The notes: generated by a model not told the origin, from the letters alone. A stretch of DNA of 64,000 bases from an uncultured Candidatus Saccharibacteria bacterium (GCA_937898545.1 CALEJV010000005.1:186001-250000), one strand, 5' to 3'. Positions 8,626 to 17,699 are shown, counted from the stretch's first letter. Made by a program: numbers and translations.

Positions 8626-9201
8626 TTATTGCTTCAACGCCATTGTCACTCGCTGCGCTGTGGGTAAACTCGTATCGACATGAGCAAGTGCTTTGGTGGC
8701 ATCTGCCAACGTATAGCCCAGCGCAACCAACGCTTCGAGCGCTTCGTCGTTTGTATCAAGCTCTGCCTGCACAGGCGCGTCGTGAGCAGCATAGTATGTC
8801 GGCACGCCCACCTTATCTCGCAGGTCTACCACCACACGCTCAGCAGTCTTTTTGCCTACCCCACTGGCTTTTTGGATAAAGACCGCATCGGCATTGGCTA
8901 GGGCATTACGCACCTGCTCAGCCTCACCAAGACTGAGAATAGCCAGTGCCGCCTTGGGACCTACGCCTTGCACTGTGATGAGCAACTCAAACAGTTTCTT
9001 GGCTGCCCGTGACGAAAAGCCAAACAGCTCCTGAGCTTGCTCTCGGATATGGTGGTATGTATAGAGCTTGACTGCCTCACCAAGCTGCATCGCATCATAA
9101 TCATGCGCTGCGACCGCTATCTCATAGCCAACCCCTTGCACATCAATGATGACACTACCCGCAAATTTCTCATCAACTTGGCCAGCAATATGAGCAATCA
9201 T
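8626..9201 (-). CDS. ruvA: Holliday junction protein RuvA
   Basis: RuvA, 191 residues, binds four-way junctions and loads RuvB. The N-terminal OB domain begins MIAHIAGQV, followed by helix-hairpin-helix motifs (LLITVQGVGPKAALAIL and ASGVGKKTAERVVVDL) and a C-terminal RuvB-binding helix bundle (ALVALGYTLADATKAL). Length is normal. GAGGAGG lies before the ATG. It starts 18 bp after the PBP gene and is probably read from that promoter. Confidence 0.97.
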   Translation of the reverse strand: MIAHIAGQVDEKFAGSVIIDVQGVGYEIAVAAHDYDAMQLGEAVKLYTYHHIREQAQELFGFSSRAAKKLFELLITVQGVGPKAALAILSLGEAEQVRNALANADAVFIQKASGVGKKTAERVVVDLRDKVGVPTYYAAHDAPVQAELDTNDEALEALVALGYTLADATKALAHVDTSLPTAQRVTMALKQ

Positions 9202-9219
9202 CCGCGCCTCCTCGAAGTA

Positions 9220-11748
9220 CTAAAAGTTAGTCCTGAAGAAGTTGTTGTTATTGCCACCAGTATTGTTCTGACTATTCTGCCCAGAACTGTCGTCGTCGCC
9301 CGTACCACCAGTACCAGAACTATCACCACTCGTACCACCAGTATTGCCACTGTTGCCGGTATTATTGCGGCGGCGAGTATTACCGTTAATGGTCGAGCTA
9401 TTATCACTGTCGTCGCTTGTACTGCCAGAGCTTCCCCTACTACTTGACGACCGGCAGCTTGCGATGTTCTTTGAGTAACGGCTACTATCAAAGTCTTTTT
9501 CGTCGATGGTAATGATGCGCTTTTGCTCGACGTCACAGACACGGATTTGTTGCTTGGTCGTAGAGCAGTCTGAACTGTTCTTTGAGTACTTCGTGCTGTC
9601 GAAGTCATCTTCGTAGATAGACTCCATCTTTTTATCACTGAGGTTACAGACCTCGATCTTGGTGCGCACAACATTACACTGCTTGGTTGGCAATGCACCA
9701 GTTAGGAAGTATTCTTTGTACGTCCCCTTGGCATTCTCAGTAGTAGCCAGGCCACCGTCGCTCGTACAGACCGAGCGCTGTACAACACCACTTGGCACAG
9801 GGAATTGAGTATTCGACTGGCCTGCTAAGAGTTTCGTCATTGTGTTGCGCCAGATTGGTCCTGCCATGTCTGAGCCACCATTTTTCATTGGTGTATTGTC
9901 ATTATTACCAACCCAAACGCCAACGGCATACTCTGGGTTATAGCCAATCGTCCACGCATCTTTGTTATCATTCGTCGTCCCCGTTTTGACAGCCGCAGTG
10001 TGGCCAGGCACCGTGAGGGTTGAACCAAATACGCTCGCTCGTGCCGAGTTGTCCGATAGAATGTTTGAGATCAAGTAGGCCCCGCCTTCGCTAATTGCCC
10101 GCTTACTTGTTGCGTTGGGCCAACTAACTTTCTTGTTGTATTTGTCATTAACCTGCTCAATGAGCCCCAGCTCAAATTGCTGCCCTTGGTTTCCAAATGC
10201 TGCATAGGCATTAGTCATTTGCGTTAGCGATGCCTCACCCGAGCCAAGTGCGAGAGACAAACCATTCTTCTCACCTGTTGCTTGAGTAATCGACGAGATA
10301 CCAAGATTGTTAGCCGTTTGAACCGACTTACTAATACCAAACTTTTTCATGATCTCCACGCTCGGGATATTGAGCGACCAGCTAATTGCTCGACGTGTCG
10401 TTACACTCCCGTGCCAACGTTTGTCAGCGTTGAGCGGCTGGTAGCCACCGCCAAAGTCAGTTGGCTTATCTTGGAAAATTGTCGCTGGTGTAATAACCCC
10501 CTCGGCTAGTGCCCCGGCATAGTAGATCGGCTTGAAGCTACTGCCTGGTTGGCGCGGCGTTGTGGCCATATTGACATTACCCCACTGTGGGTTGTTGTAG
10601 TCGGCACTGCCCACTAGTGCGCGCACCCGGCCTGTCTTAACGTCTATCACAACACCACTTGCATTCGTCCCACCACGGTTATTGAGGTATGGAATCTGCT
10701 TGGAGACGTTATCGATCAGCATCTGCTGAGTATCCATATTAAGTGTTGTTTTCACCTGGTAGCCTGAGCGCATTAACTTATCATACGCATTTTTATCTTC
10801 CGCACTGTATAGTTTCTGTTTGAGTTGGTTTATAACCATCTGGGCAAAGTGTGGCGCAATCGACTTAACGGTATTTGCCGTCGATGCATACGAGAGCTGC
10901 TGCGCATACGCTGCGTCTTTTTGCTCATTAGTGATAGCACCCACGTCAACCATGCGGCCGAGCACTGTCTTTTGGCGCTGCTTAGCCAATTCTGGACTAC
11001 CACTGATTGGCGAGTAAGCGGTTGGGGCTGGCAGCACACCAACAAGCATAGCGCTCTCAGCCAACGTGAGGTCCTTTGGTGCTTTACCAAAGTAAATCTT
11101 GGCTGCCTCCTCGATACCAAATGAGTCTTCACCATAGTACACAGAGTTGAGATACATCTCGAGGATTTGGTCCTTCGTATAATTCTGCTCGATCGCTAGT
11201 GCCACAAACAGCTCTTGGTACTTACGCATAAAAGTCTGCTCGCTTGTGAGAACAGTATTCTTGGCGAGCTGCTGCGTAATGGTCGAGCCGCCGCCATGGC
11301 GCTGGAAGGCTGCCCGGAAGATACCGATTAGACTGAACCCAGGGTGTTTATAGAAGTCTTTGTCCTCACTAGCCAGGAGTGCATTCTTCATACTGTCAGA
11401 GATGTCAGCCAGCTTCACCATATTGCGGTGCTGGGCTCGCCCCACACTATAGAGTGGCTTGTTGTTGACATCATTGAGCACGATACCAGTGTTGTTGCGG
11501 TTCATCAGCCGCTCTTGGTCGGAGATATCACGTGCATAATATAGGTATGTCAAGATCGGCACAATCAACAAAAACAGCAAAAATGGCGTCAGGATTACCA
11601 TCGCCTTCTTCTTTTTGCTCATATTCCAAAACCACAAGAAATGTTTATGCTCGCGTCTTCGACGCGGTGGTTTCGACTGGCGAACCTCTCCAAAGTTGGC
11701 ATATCTGCCCATTCGGGCTGGTTGTTGTCTTCCTCGCGGTAGTTGCAT
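9220..11748 (-). CDS. Bifunctional class A penicillin-binding protein
   Basis: An 842-residue peptidoglycan glycosyltransferase/transpeptidase. A basic cytoplasmic tail precedes a transmembrane helix at 49-71. The GT51 domain holds SEDKDFYKHPG (catalytic Glu128) and GGSTITQQLAKN. The transpeptidase has SxxK at Ser403 (SSFK), SLN at 458-460 and KTGT at 589-592. After about residue 660 come two copies of a Cys repeat (CNLSDKKMESIYEDDFDS and CDVEQKRIITIDEKDFDS, each ending in YSKN-x3/4-C), then a Gly/Ser/Thr/Asn-rich tail. All active-site residues are present. The start is leaderless. Confidence 0.95.
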   Translation of the reverse strand: MQLPRGRQQPARMGRYANFGEVRQSKPPRRRREHKHFLWFWNMSKKKKAMVILTPFLLFLLIVPILTYLYYARDISDQERLMNRNNTGIVLNDVNNKPLYSVGRAQHRNMVKLADISDSMKNALLASEDKDFYKHPGFSLIGIFRAAFQRHGGGSTITQQLAKNTVLTSEQTFMRKYQELFVALAIEQNYTKDQILEMYLNSVYYGEDSFGIEEAAKIYFGKAPKDLTLAESAMLVGVLPAPTAYSPISGSPELAKQRQKTVLGRMVDVGAITNEQKDAAYAQQLSYASTANTVKSIAPHFAQMVINQLKQKLYSAEDKNAYDKLMRSGYQVKTTLNMDTQQMLIDNVSKQIPYLNNRGGTNASGVVIDVKTGRVRALVGSADYNNPQWGNVNMATTPRQPGSSFKPIYYAGALAEGVITPATIFQDKPTDFGGGYQPLNADKRWHGSVTTRRAISWSLNIPSVEIMKKFGISKSVQTANNLGISSITQATGEKNGLSLALGSGEASLTQMTNAYAAFGNQGQQFELGLIEQVNDKYNKKVSWPNATSKRAISEGGAYLISNILSDNSARASVFGSTLTVPGHTAAVKTGTTNDNKDAWTIGYNPEYAVGVWVGNNDNTPMKNGGSDMAGPIWRNTMTKLLAGQSNTQFPVPSGVVQRSVCTSDGGLATTENAKGTYKEYFLTGALPTKQCNVVRTKIEVCNLSDKKMESIYEDDFDSTKYSKNSSDCSTTKQQIRVCDVEQKRIITIDEKDFDSSRYSKNIASCRSSSSRGSSGSTSDDSDNSSTINGNTRRRNNTGNSGNTGGTSGDSSGTGGTGDDDSSGQNSQNNTGGNNNNFFRTNF

Positions 11749-11754
11749 AATTTA

Positions 11755-11760
11755 ATTATA
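11755..11760 (-). promoter_or_regulatory. -10 box of PBP1 gene
   Basis: TATAAT with a 6-nt spacer to the ATG at 11748; likely also serves ruvA. Confidence 0.6.
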
Positions 11761-11898
11761 CCATCGTTCTGGTGCAATGTGCTGAAAACACCAATCTTAG
11801 CGCTTTTCTCTTTCTCATGTCTGATAGAGTACAAGCGTAAGCCTTTTTACAATCTGGTTTCTGACTTTGTCAGTGTAGCTGCGTCCAGCAGCAGCTCA

Positions 11899-12375
11899 CT
11901 AGCTCTGCCGCGTCATAAACGCTGCCATAATCGCTGCCGCGAGAGCATCTGCACAGTCGTCTGGCTTGGGCACCATCTGAAGGCCTAGTTGGAGCCGCAC
12001 CATCTCCTGCACTTGCTTTTTATCTGCTTTGCCATAGCCAGTGATTGTCTGCTTGATCTGGAGTGGTGTATATTCCTCAATCTGCAGTCCTGCCCGCTGG
12101 CCAGTCAGTAGCGCTACGCCACGTGCTTCGGCTACGCTCATAGCGGTAGTTATATTGCGGGCAAAGAAGAGCTTCTCGATCGCCATCATTGTGGGCTGTG
12201 TCTCTGCAATAATACTCGTAAGACCATCGAATATCTCACCAAGGCGCTCTGGTATTGGCGTATGCGCTGGCGTTGTAATGACACCGGCCGTGACAAGTCG
12301 CGTTGCGCCACCATGAGCGTCAATGACGCCAAAGCCAAGGATGCCAGTGCCCGGATCTATACCAATGATTCGCAT
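11899..12375 (-). CDS. ruvC: Holliday junction resolvase RuvC
   Basis: RuvC, 158 residues, is the endonuclease that resolves junctions. The RNase H-like active site is complete: Asp7 in GIDPGTG, Glu67 in AIEKLFF, and Asp140/Asp143 in PDDCADA. Length is normal. It is a separate unit with its own leaderless promoter; the PBP gene lies between it and ruvA. Confidence 0.97.
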   Translation of the reverse strand: MRIIGIDPGTGILGFGVIDAHGGATRLVTAGVITTPAHTPIPERLGEIFDGLTSIIAETQPTMMAIEKLFFARNITTAMSVAEARGVALLTGQRAGLQIEEYTPLQIKQTITGYGKADKKQVQEMVRLQLGLQMVPKPDDCADALAAAIMAAFMTRQS

Positions 12376-12381
12376 GGTGCT

Positions 12382-12387
12382 AGTATA
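12382..12387 (-). promoter_or_regulatory. -10 box of ruvC
   Basis: TATACT with a 6-nt spacer to the ruvC ATG. Confidence 0.6.
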
Positions 12388-12439
12388 GCTGAATCTGAGG
12401 GCTTATGCTATATACCGCTATGGTATAGCTAATGAGACT

Positions 12440-14227
12440 CTAACCTTTGCGCACCATCCGGCGCAGCCACTGGCCAATCTCACTACGCCACTCCCAGCCA
12501 GCATAGCCCACCGCCACGATAGCTACCCCACCAATCATCCACCAGACGATCTCTGTCTGTCCATTATTACTCCCCGGCTCAACAGCGTAGCCTGCGGCTG
12601 GTGCTTTACTATTCCTGCTCGTCGATTTGCGGCAGCGATTGGTCGATGGATTGCGCTCCCAGCCTGGCTTGCAGGGCGTCAACTGGCGACTATTTGCTGC
12701 GCCAAGCTTTTTGCAGCGGCCAGTCGCTGGGTTGCGATAGTACCCTGCTTTACATATAGCAGCTGGTGCCTTACCGCCAGCGAGCGCTCGGCAGCGCCCT
12801 GTGGCAGGGTTGCGATACTGCCCCGCCTTGCACACGGCCAATTGCTGGCCAGTGGCAGATACTGCACGGCAACGGCCCGTTGCGGGGTTACGCTCTTGGC
12901 CAGGTTTGCAGATAGTTAGCTTTTGAGTATGAGAAGTGCTACGCGCTACCTTTGCATTGCCGGCTGTTTGTTTTGACTGTTTCTCACCACTGTTGATTTT
13001 CCGACAACGATTTGTTGCTGGGTTGCGTTCTTGGCCAGCGGGGCATGGTTTGCCCGATGGCTGATGGGGTGAGGCTAGTGCATCAGTGATGATATTATCG
13101 GCTTGGTCGGGGCTTGGCGTTGTCCATTGCCATGTGCCAGTTTGCGAATTATATGCCCAAGACTTGCCCTGGTGCGCAGCCTGCCCTGCACCGCTATATG
13201 TATCAATGTGCGGCGAAAAGCTCACTAGGCCATGCTGATCCTCAAACCACAGTGTACCACTGCGCAGCACCGCAAGCTCCGCACCATTTGCCTGGGCACG
13301 AATCGTCAGCACCTGGCCTGGTGCAATAGTCCCCGCAAGAGACGAGGTATTTCGCACCGTACTATTGCTACCAGGTGTACCACTACGCAAACGGTAGGCA
13401 GCAAGGTCGATTGGCTGGTCGCCAGTATTCTTGACTTTGACATATTTTTGACAATTGCCTGGTGCTGCGTCGCAGGTGTGTGGATAAGGCAAGACCTCGA
13501 GAATTTGCAATGATGGCTCACCTGGCGTCTCGTACGGCGCAGTTACTTCGGCTTCGCCAGCTCGTGCTCGAAAATCCTTAGCAAATACCCCGGTTCGTGC
13601 CGCTGCCGTCCAGCGCGCACGCTCCCAGACGAGTGCACCTGCAAGCTCATCCACGGCTGCGCTTGCTCTGTCAACAGTCGTACCCGATCGCTCCAGCGCC
13701 ACATCATACCGCGTGACTTGCTCACCATCTGGTACACTTGGGCAACCCTGGAGTTGTGCGCCATCTGCCGGGGCCACTGCTGGATGGTAGTAACGCACCG
13801 AGGACTGGGGCGGTGCATATCCCTGTAGATTGACGCGGCACGTGTAGTCGGTGTGGTTTGTGCTAACACTGACAACAAGCGCGACATCACTAAGCGGTGC
13901 AAACTGACGCGTAGTATTATGCAGCTCAACTGCACTCACCGCACGCCGATCTGTTGTGTGGAGTGCCCCAATCATCAATGCATCGTGTTCAGTATGAGCA
14001 GCAAGGTGCACTACAGGCTGTGCTGCTGGAAACTTGCTGCTAGTAGTATCATCACGCACCACTGCCCACTCAAATAAAAAATCGCCTATGGCGGCGACTG
14101 GGGTGGCAAAATAAGCAGTGGAAGAATCAGCACCAAGCGCAGAAGCTCCGGCTATTCCTGGTATCATCATGGTTACGGCAAGCCCATAGGCAATAATTCG
14201 CCGGGCATAATTCCGCATAGTTTGCAT
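12440..14227 (-). CDS. Secreted/membrane-anchored lamin-tail-domain protein with five Cys repeats
   Basis: About 595 residues, predicted to sit on the cell surface. A signal peptide (YARRIIAYGLAVTMMIPGIAGASA) is followed by a beta-rich region. A likely lamin-tail (LTD) Ig-like domain comes next (LQILEVLPYP, KYVKVKNTGDQPIDLAAYRLRS). Then come five repeats of CxxGxxRNPxTxRCR form spaced by Ser/Lys/Ala-rich linkers. A C-terminal helix (WWMIGGVAIVAVGYAGW) and basic end follow, giving a sortase-independent anchor. The start at 14227 is chosen because GAGGAGG precedes it; the longer frame has no support. Function unknown; the build suggests adhesion or wall binding. Confidence 0.75.
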   Translation of the reverse strand: MQTMRNYARRIIAYGLAVTMMIPGIAGASALGADSSTAYFATPVAAIGDFLFEWAVVRDDTTSSKFPAAQPVVHLAAHTEHDALMIGALHTTDRRAVSAVELHNTTRQFAPLSDVALVVSVSTNHTDYTCRVNLQGYAPPQSSVRYYHPAVAPADGAQLQGCPSVPDGEQVTRYDVALERSGTTVDRASAAVDELAGALVWERARWTAAARTGVFAKDFRARAGEAEVTAPYETPGEPSLQILEVLPYPHTCDAAPGNCQKYVKVKNTGDQPIDLAAYRLRSGTPGSNSTVRNTSSLAGTIAPGQVLTIRAQANGAELAVLRSGTLWFEDQHGLVSFSPHIDTYSGAGQAAHQGKSWAYNSQTGTWQWTTPSPDQADNIITDALASPHQPSGKPCPAGQERNPATNRCRKINSGEKQSKQTAGNAKVARSTSHTQKLTICKPGQERNPATGRCRAVSATGQQLAVCKAGQYRNPATGRCRALAGGKAPAAICKAGYYRNPATGRCKKLGAANSRQLTPCKPGWERNPSTNRCRKSTSRNSKAPAAGYAVEPGSNNGQTEIVWWMIGGVAIVAVGYAGWEWRSEIGQWLRRMVRKG

Positions 14228-14445
14228 TTTGTTTTTCCTCCTCGCCACGATTATGCGCAAAGCAACCCTCTCGGTCAAGCACAAGCACATTGTTTTGTTG
14301 ATCGCGCAAACTAATACGGTGGTCGGATTTTGTTCTCTACCGCACAATAGTAGCGAGAAATAAAAATCAAGATTTTATATGCAGGTCTTCAAGCTTTCAA
14401 ACAGATACAACAAAAAACAGGCTATCTCGCCTGCTAATTGATCAA

Positions 14446-14522
14446 TGGAGGGCCCAGTGAGGCTCGAACTCACGACACCCTGCTTAAAAGGCAGGTGCTC
14501 TAACCTGCTGAGCTATGGGCCC
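14446..14522 (-). tRNA. tRNA-Lys(UUU)
   Basis: A full cloverleaf on the minus strand: acceptor GGGCCCA/TGGGCCC, D arm, anticodon stem CCTGC/GCAGG with loop CTTTTAA (anticodon UUU), T arm GTGAG-TTCGAGC-CTCAC. The 3' CCA is encoded. The discriminator base reads U73, unusual for tRNA-Lys. Confidence 0.95.
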
Positions 14523-14860
14523 GTAGACTCTGCGAGTATAGCACTGGTCGCGGTGGACTGTCAAGCGGAGGAAGCGCTGGATTCATCATCACTCTTCCAA
14601 AATTCTACTATCTATAGCAAAAATCACCTTTCTCCTCTGTAAGAGACTCTCCCTTACCACCTCACCTGGTAAATATATAAAATCTCTTGCTGAACGCAAA
14701 AGATTCAATAATTTCACCACGAGAAAACAAATACATAAAATTCCATCTCTCTTGGTACACTCTACAGAAAACAGAGCAAGCAGCATGAAACTGACAGAAA
14801 GTCCGCGATTCAGATGCAATAAATTGACGCACCAGCAATGCAATGGTTTAATGATAACCA
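14523..14860. other. Intergenic stretch between tRNA-Lys and comEC
   Basis: No convincing gene is visible. It holds the comEC promoter at its right end and a small 6-bp hairpin (TTACCA/TGGTAA) near 14655. Open frames here lack start signals and known motifs. Confidence 0.5.
14824..14852 (+). promoter_or_regulatory. Promoter of comEC
   Basis: TTGACG at 14824-14829, a 17-bp spacer, then TTTAAT at 14847-14852, and 8 nt to the comEC ATG. This is one of the few promoters in the window with a recognisable -35. Confidence 0.6.
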
Positions 14861-16303
14861 ATGACGTGGTGGCAACGGCGAATTCACCCAACGTGGCAGC
14901 TCACACTGTGCTGCGGTGGCATCGTTGGTGGAGTGGCACTCGCCCAGTGGTGGCCGTACGCTGCGTGGTGGTGGCTTGTTGTAGCTGGCGGCGGCATTGC
15001 CTGTGCACTGCATCAAAGCCGGCAGTGGTGCCTTATTATCATATTAATTGCTGGGCTTATGGTTGGCCTGGTACGCGGTGGGAGTGACCAGCAGCAACAG
15101 CGCTCCTATGCGGCATCGTTTGGGCACGTAGCGACTATCACTGGGCAGGTGCAGGACGACCCTGATACAAATCAACGTAATCAACTCGTCGTGAGGCTCG
15201 GCGCTATTCGCCTCAATGGCCGCTCACTGCCCGGCACAGTATGGGTAAGTCTGCACGGCAACCCTGCAGTCCACCGCAGCGATTGGCTGGTTGTGCGAGG
15301 CAAGCTCAAGCCTGGCTTTGGCAACTTTGCTGCTGTCATACAGCGTGCTCATGTGGAGCGTATTATCCAGCCACAGCCTGGCGATGTTGCTCTGCAAGTG
15401 CGCGATTGGTTTGCCGAGCATATTCGCCACGCAATTCACGAGCCAGCGGCTAGCCTTGGCAGTGGCTACGTCCTTGGCCAAAAGCGCGCCCTACCACACG
15501 ACATCCAAGAAGCAATGCGTACTACTGGCCTCACTCATATCGTTGTGGCGAGTGGATACAACCTCACGATCCTCGTCCGCCTCGCTCGGCGCTTGTTTGC
15601 TAAGGTGTCGCGCTATCTTGCGGTACTTACCAGTGCAAGTCTCGTCCTTGGCTTTGTCGCTATTACTGGGCTCAGCCCAAGCATGACGCGCGCTGGCCTT
15701 GTGGCTGGGCTTAGCATTTGGGCTTGGGCATATGGTCGTGCGTTTCACCCCATTACACTACTGGCAGTAGCAAGTGCCGCCACAGTACTATGGAACCCAA
15801 GCTATGTTTGGGGAGATATTGGCTGGCAGCTAAGCTTTGCGTCCTTCGCTGGAGTGATGATTCTTGCACCGCTGTTGCAGCGCTATTTCTTCGGCTCAGC
15901 AGAGCCATCGATCGGCCGCCAAGTCTTGGGCGAGACAGTCTCTGCACAGCTTGCTACGCTACCGATTAGCCTCGCAGTATTTGGGCAATTATCGCTTGTG
16001 GCGCTACCAGCCAATCTACTCATTGTGCCGTGGGTGCCGCTGGCGATGCTTCTCACGTGCATTGCTGGGGTTGGGGCGCTTGTTTGGCCAGCAGCGGCGA
16101 CAGTGTTTGGCGCACCAGCACAATGGTTGCTTGATGCAATGCTGTGGGTTGTCCAGCAATGTGCCGCCTTTCCCTGGGCGCAGCTCGATTTTGCGCTGCC
16201 ATGGTGGGGTGTGGCGCTGTGGTATGGCGGGCTCATTGGCCTCTGCTGGTGGCTCGGGCGAGCAACTGGCTACTCGCTGCGCGATGCCTCGCTCGTAGAA
16301 TAA
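14861..16303 (+). CDS. comEC: ComEC/Rec2 competence membrane channel (short form)
   Basis: A 480-residue polytopic membrane protein of the ComEC/Rec2 family, the inner-membrane channel for single-stranded DNA in natural transformation. Two N-terminal hydrophobic segments are followed by a DUF4131 OB-like region (VATITGQVQDDPDTN, GTVWVSLHGN). The competence domain holds GLTHIVVASGYNLTIL and GLSPSMTRAGLVAGL. The C-terminal metallo-beta-lactamase-like nuclease domain of full-length ComEC (about 750 residues) is absent, as in many short-form members. The start is supported by the TTGACG/TTTAAT promoter 8 nt upstream. Confidence 0.92.
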   Translation: MTWWQRRIHPTWQLTLCCGGIVGGVALAQWWPYAAWWWLVVAGGGIACALHQSRQWCLIIILIAGLMVGLVRGGSDQQQQRSYAASFGHVATITGQVQDDPDTNQRNQLVVRLGAIRLNGRSLPGTVWVSLHGNPAVHRSDWLVVRGKLKPGFGNFAAVIQRAHVERIIQPQPGDVALQVRDWFAEHIRHAIHEPAASLGSGYVLGQKRALPHDIQEAMRTTGLTHIVVASGYNLTILVRLARRLFAKVSRYLAVLTSASLVLGFVAITGLSPSMTRAGLVAGLSIWAWAYGRAFHPITLLAVASAATVLWNPSYVWGDIGWQLSFASFAGVMILAPLLQRYFFGSAEPSIGRQVLGETVSAQLATLPISLAVFGQLSLVALPANLLIVPWVPLAMLLTCIAGVGALVWPAAATVFGAPAQWLLDAMLWVVQQCAAFPWAQLDFALPWWGVALWYGGLIGLCWWLGRATGYSLRDASLVE

Positions 16304-16319
16304 CAACTACCCAATATGC

Positions 16320-16325
16320 TACAAT
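16320..16325 (+). promoter_or_regulatory. -10 box of yebC
   Basis: TACAAT about 30 nt before the ATG. Unlike most lone genes here, yebC has a normal leader with AAGGAG at 16346-16351. Confidence 0.5.
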
Positions 16326-16356
16326 GAGTGAAAGATAGAACAATCAAGGAGAACCT

Positions 16357-17061
16357 ATGTCTGGACACAGTAAATGGGCCACGACCCATCGCCAAAAGGC
16401 CGTGGTTGATGCAAAGCGCGGCGCAGCCTTTACCAAGCTTGGCAATATGATTGCCATCGCAGCCCGTGGCGGCACCGATCCAACAACCAACTCAAGTCTC
16501 GCATTGGCCATCGAGAAGGCTCGGGCAGCCAATATGCCCAACGCTAACATCCAGCGAGCAATTGATCGCATCAACGATAAAAATGCTGCCGCACTCGAAG
16601 AGGCAGTCTATGAGGGCTACGGCCCAGGTGGTGTCGGCATCATTATCGAGACAGCAACCGATAACAAGAACCGCACCTACCCAGAGGTTCGCACTGCTCT
16701 CACCAAGAATGGTGGCACCATGGCAGATAGCGGCAGTGTGATGTTTCAGTTTGCGCGCAAGGGTGTGATCCGCGTAGCAGCCAGTGGTGAAGAAGCGCTC
16801 CTTACTGTGCTTGATGCTGGAGCTGAGGATGCAACAGAAGAAGATGGTGGCCTCACTATCTACACCGACAAAAAGGAGCTCGCCAAAGTTCGCGAAGCTT
16901 TGCTCGCAGCTGGCATGACTGTTGAAGATGCAGAGCTCCAGTATGTGCCTAACAACACCGTTGCCATTGAGGACGACGAAACCGCTCGCAAGCTTACCAA
17001 AATTATCGACGCACTTGAAGCACTCGATGATGTGACAAACGTTGCAACGAACGCCGCGTAA
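16357..17061 (+). CDS. yebC: YebC/PmpR family regulator
   Basis: A 234-residue YebC family protein. The hallmark N terminus MSGHSKWATTHRQKAVVDAK and the family's GGTDPTTN, YEGYGPGGVGIIIE and TDNKNRT segments are all present. The family was annotated as transcription regulators; recent work links members to translation of difficult (polyproline) sequences. Full length. It has a Shine-Dalgarno leader and a terminator directly downstream, so it is a single-gene unit. Confidence 0.96.
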   Translation: MSGHSKWATTHRQKAVVDAKRGAAFTKLGNMIAIAARGGTDPTTNSSLALAIEKARAANMPNANIQRAIDRINDKNAAALEEAVYEGYGPGGVGIIIETATDNKNRTYPEVRTALTKNGGTMADSGSVMFQFARKGVIRVAASGEEALLTVLDAGAEDATEEDGGLTIYTDKKELAKVREALLAAGMTVEDAELQYVPNNTVAIEDDETARKLTKIIDALEALDDVTNVATNAA

Positions 17062-17094
17062 TACCCACTAGAGTTATACGCGAATCACAACACT

Positions 17095-17124
17095 AAAATG
17101 ACCCTCTATTATGAGGGTCATTTT
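17095..17124. terminator. Intrinsic terminator of yebC
   Basis: A perfect 12-bp hairpin, 17095-17106 with 17113-17124, with a 6-nt loop and flanking A and T runs; it can work in both directions. Confidence 0.8.
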
Positions 17125-17201
17125 GCTAAGCACATCAACGTATATATTCTTGTAAAACCACACTTATCAAGTGACACGCGCAAGAAGTATATCTATCACT
17201 T

Positions 17202-17687
17202 TCACTTTTTCTTGTGTGGTTTTGCGCCCTTTGTGCGAGCCACGAGCGTGTCAACAAGGGCACATGCAAACCCCATCGTTACAACCGCTGCATGAGACCC
17301 ATCCAGCGCTGCCATAACCGTCTTGCTTGTCTCATCAACTGGTGGTACGAGACTACTCAGCGCGCCAAACAACACATACACTGCCACAACACCAAAGATC
17401 AGTGAGCCACCAATACGCCACCAGCGCTGGCTCACCACTGAGCCACAGCACACCAGTACCACAGCTGGTAACACTGTCAGCACAATCGTCACCACCGCAA
17501 GCAAAGCAGATCGGTCAATGCCTATGCCAACCCCAGCAGCATACGGCACGACATCTGCCGCCCACAGCTGTGTCATTACCATACCAACCGCCAGACCCAT
17601 TACTGGTAGCCCAAAATGCCGCTTCGCTACATACACCAAACCAGCCAAAACCATAGCCGTACCAACAAGCAATCCAAGCAACATCAT
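17202..17687 (-). CDS. Integral membrane protein, unknown function
   Basis: About 161 residues with four to five hydrophobic helices and a basic C-terminal tail (KGAKPHKKK). No family is recognised. The layout (LLGLLVGTAMVLAGLVYVAKRHFG, then alternating helices) is only loosely like CvpA-type proteins. The frame opens seven codons earlier, but TATAAT ends exactly 6 nt before the ATG-ATG at 17687, so that start is used. It is a single-gene unit convergent with yebC. Confidence 0.6.
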   Translation of the reverse strand: MMLLGLLVGTAMVLAGLVYVAKRHFGLPVMGLAVGMVMTQLWAADVVPYAAGVGIGIDRSALLAVVTIVLTVLPAVVLVCCGSVVSQRWWRIGGSLIFGVVAVYVLFGALSSLVPPVDETSKTVMAALDGSHAAVVTMGFACALVDTLVARTKGAKPHKKK

Positions 17688-17693
17688 GCCATC

Positions 17694-17699
17694 ATTATA
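17694..17699 (-). promoter_or_regulatory. -10 box of membrane protein gene
   Basis: TATAAT with a 6-nt spacer to the ATG at 17687; this decides the start. Confidence 0.55.

Noticed and set aside
9037..9447. Thr-rich frame on the plus strand
   Set aside because: Produced by the low-complexity tail of the PBP gene and the start of ruvA on the other strand.
12600..13060. Direct repeats that might be a CRISPR
   Set aside because: They are coding repeats (CxxGxxRNP) of unequal DNA sequence and spacing within one protein.
14752..15087. Frame over the comEC start
   Set aside because: Out of frame with comEC, no motif, and it would cover the TTGACG/TTTAAT promoter.
17098..17295. 65-codon frame after yebC
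   Set aside because: It begins inside the terminator hairpin and has no ribosome-binding site or family match.
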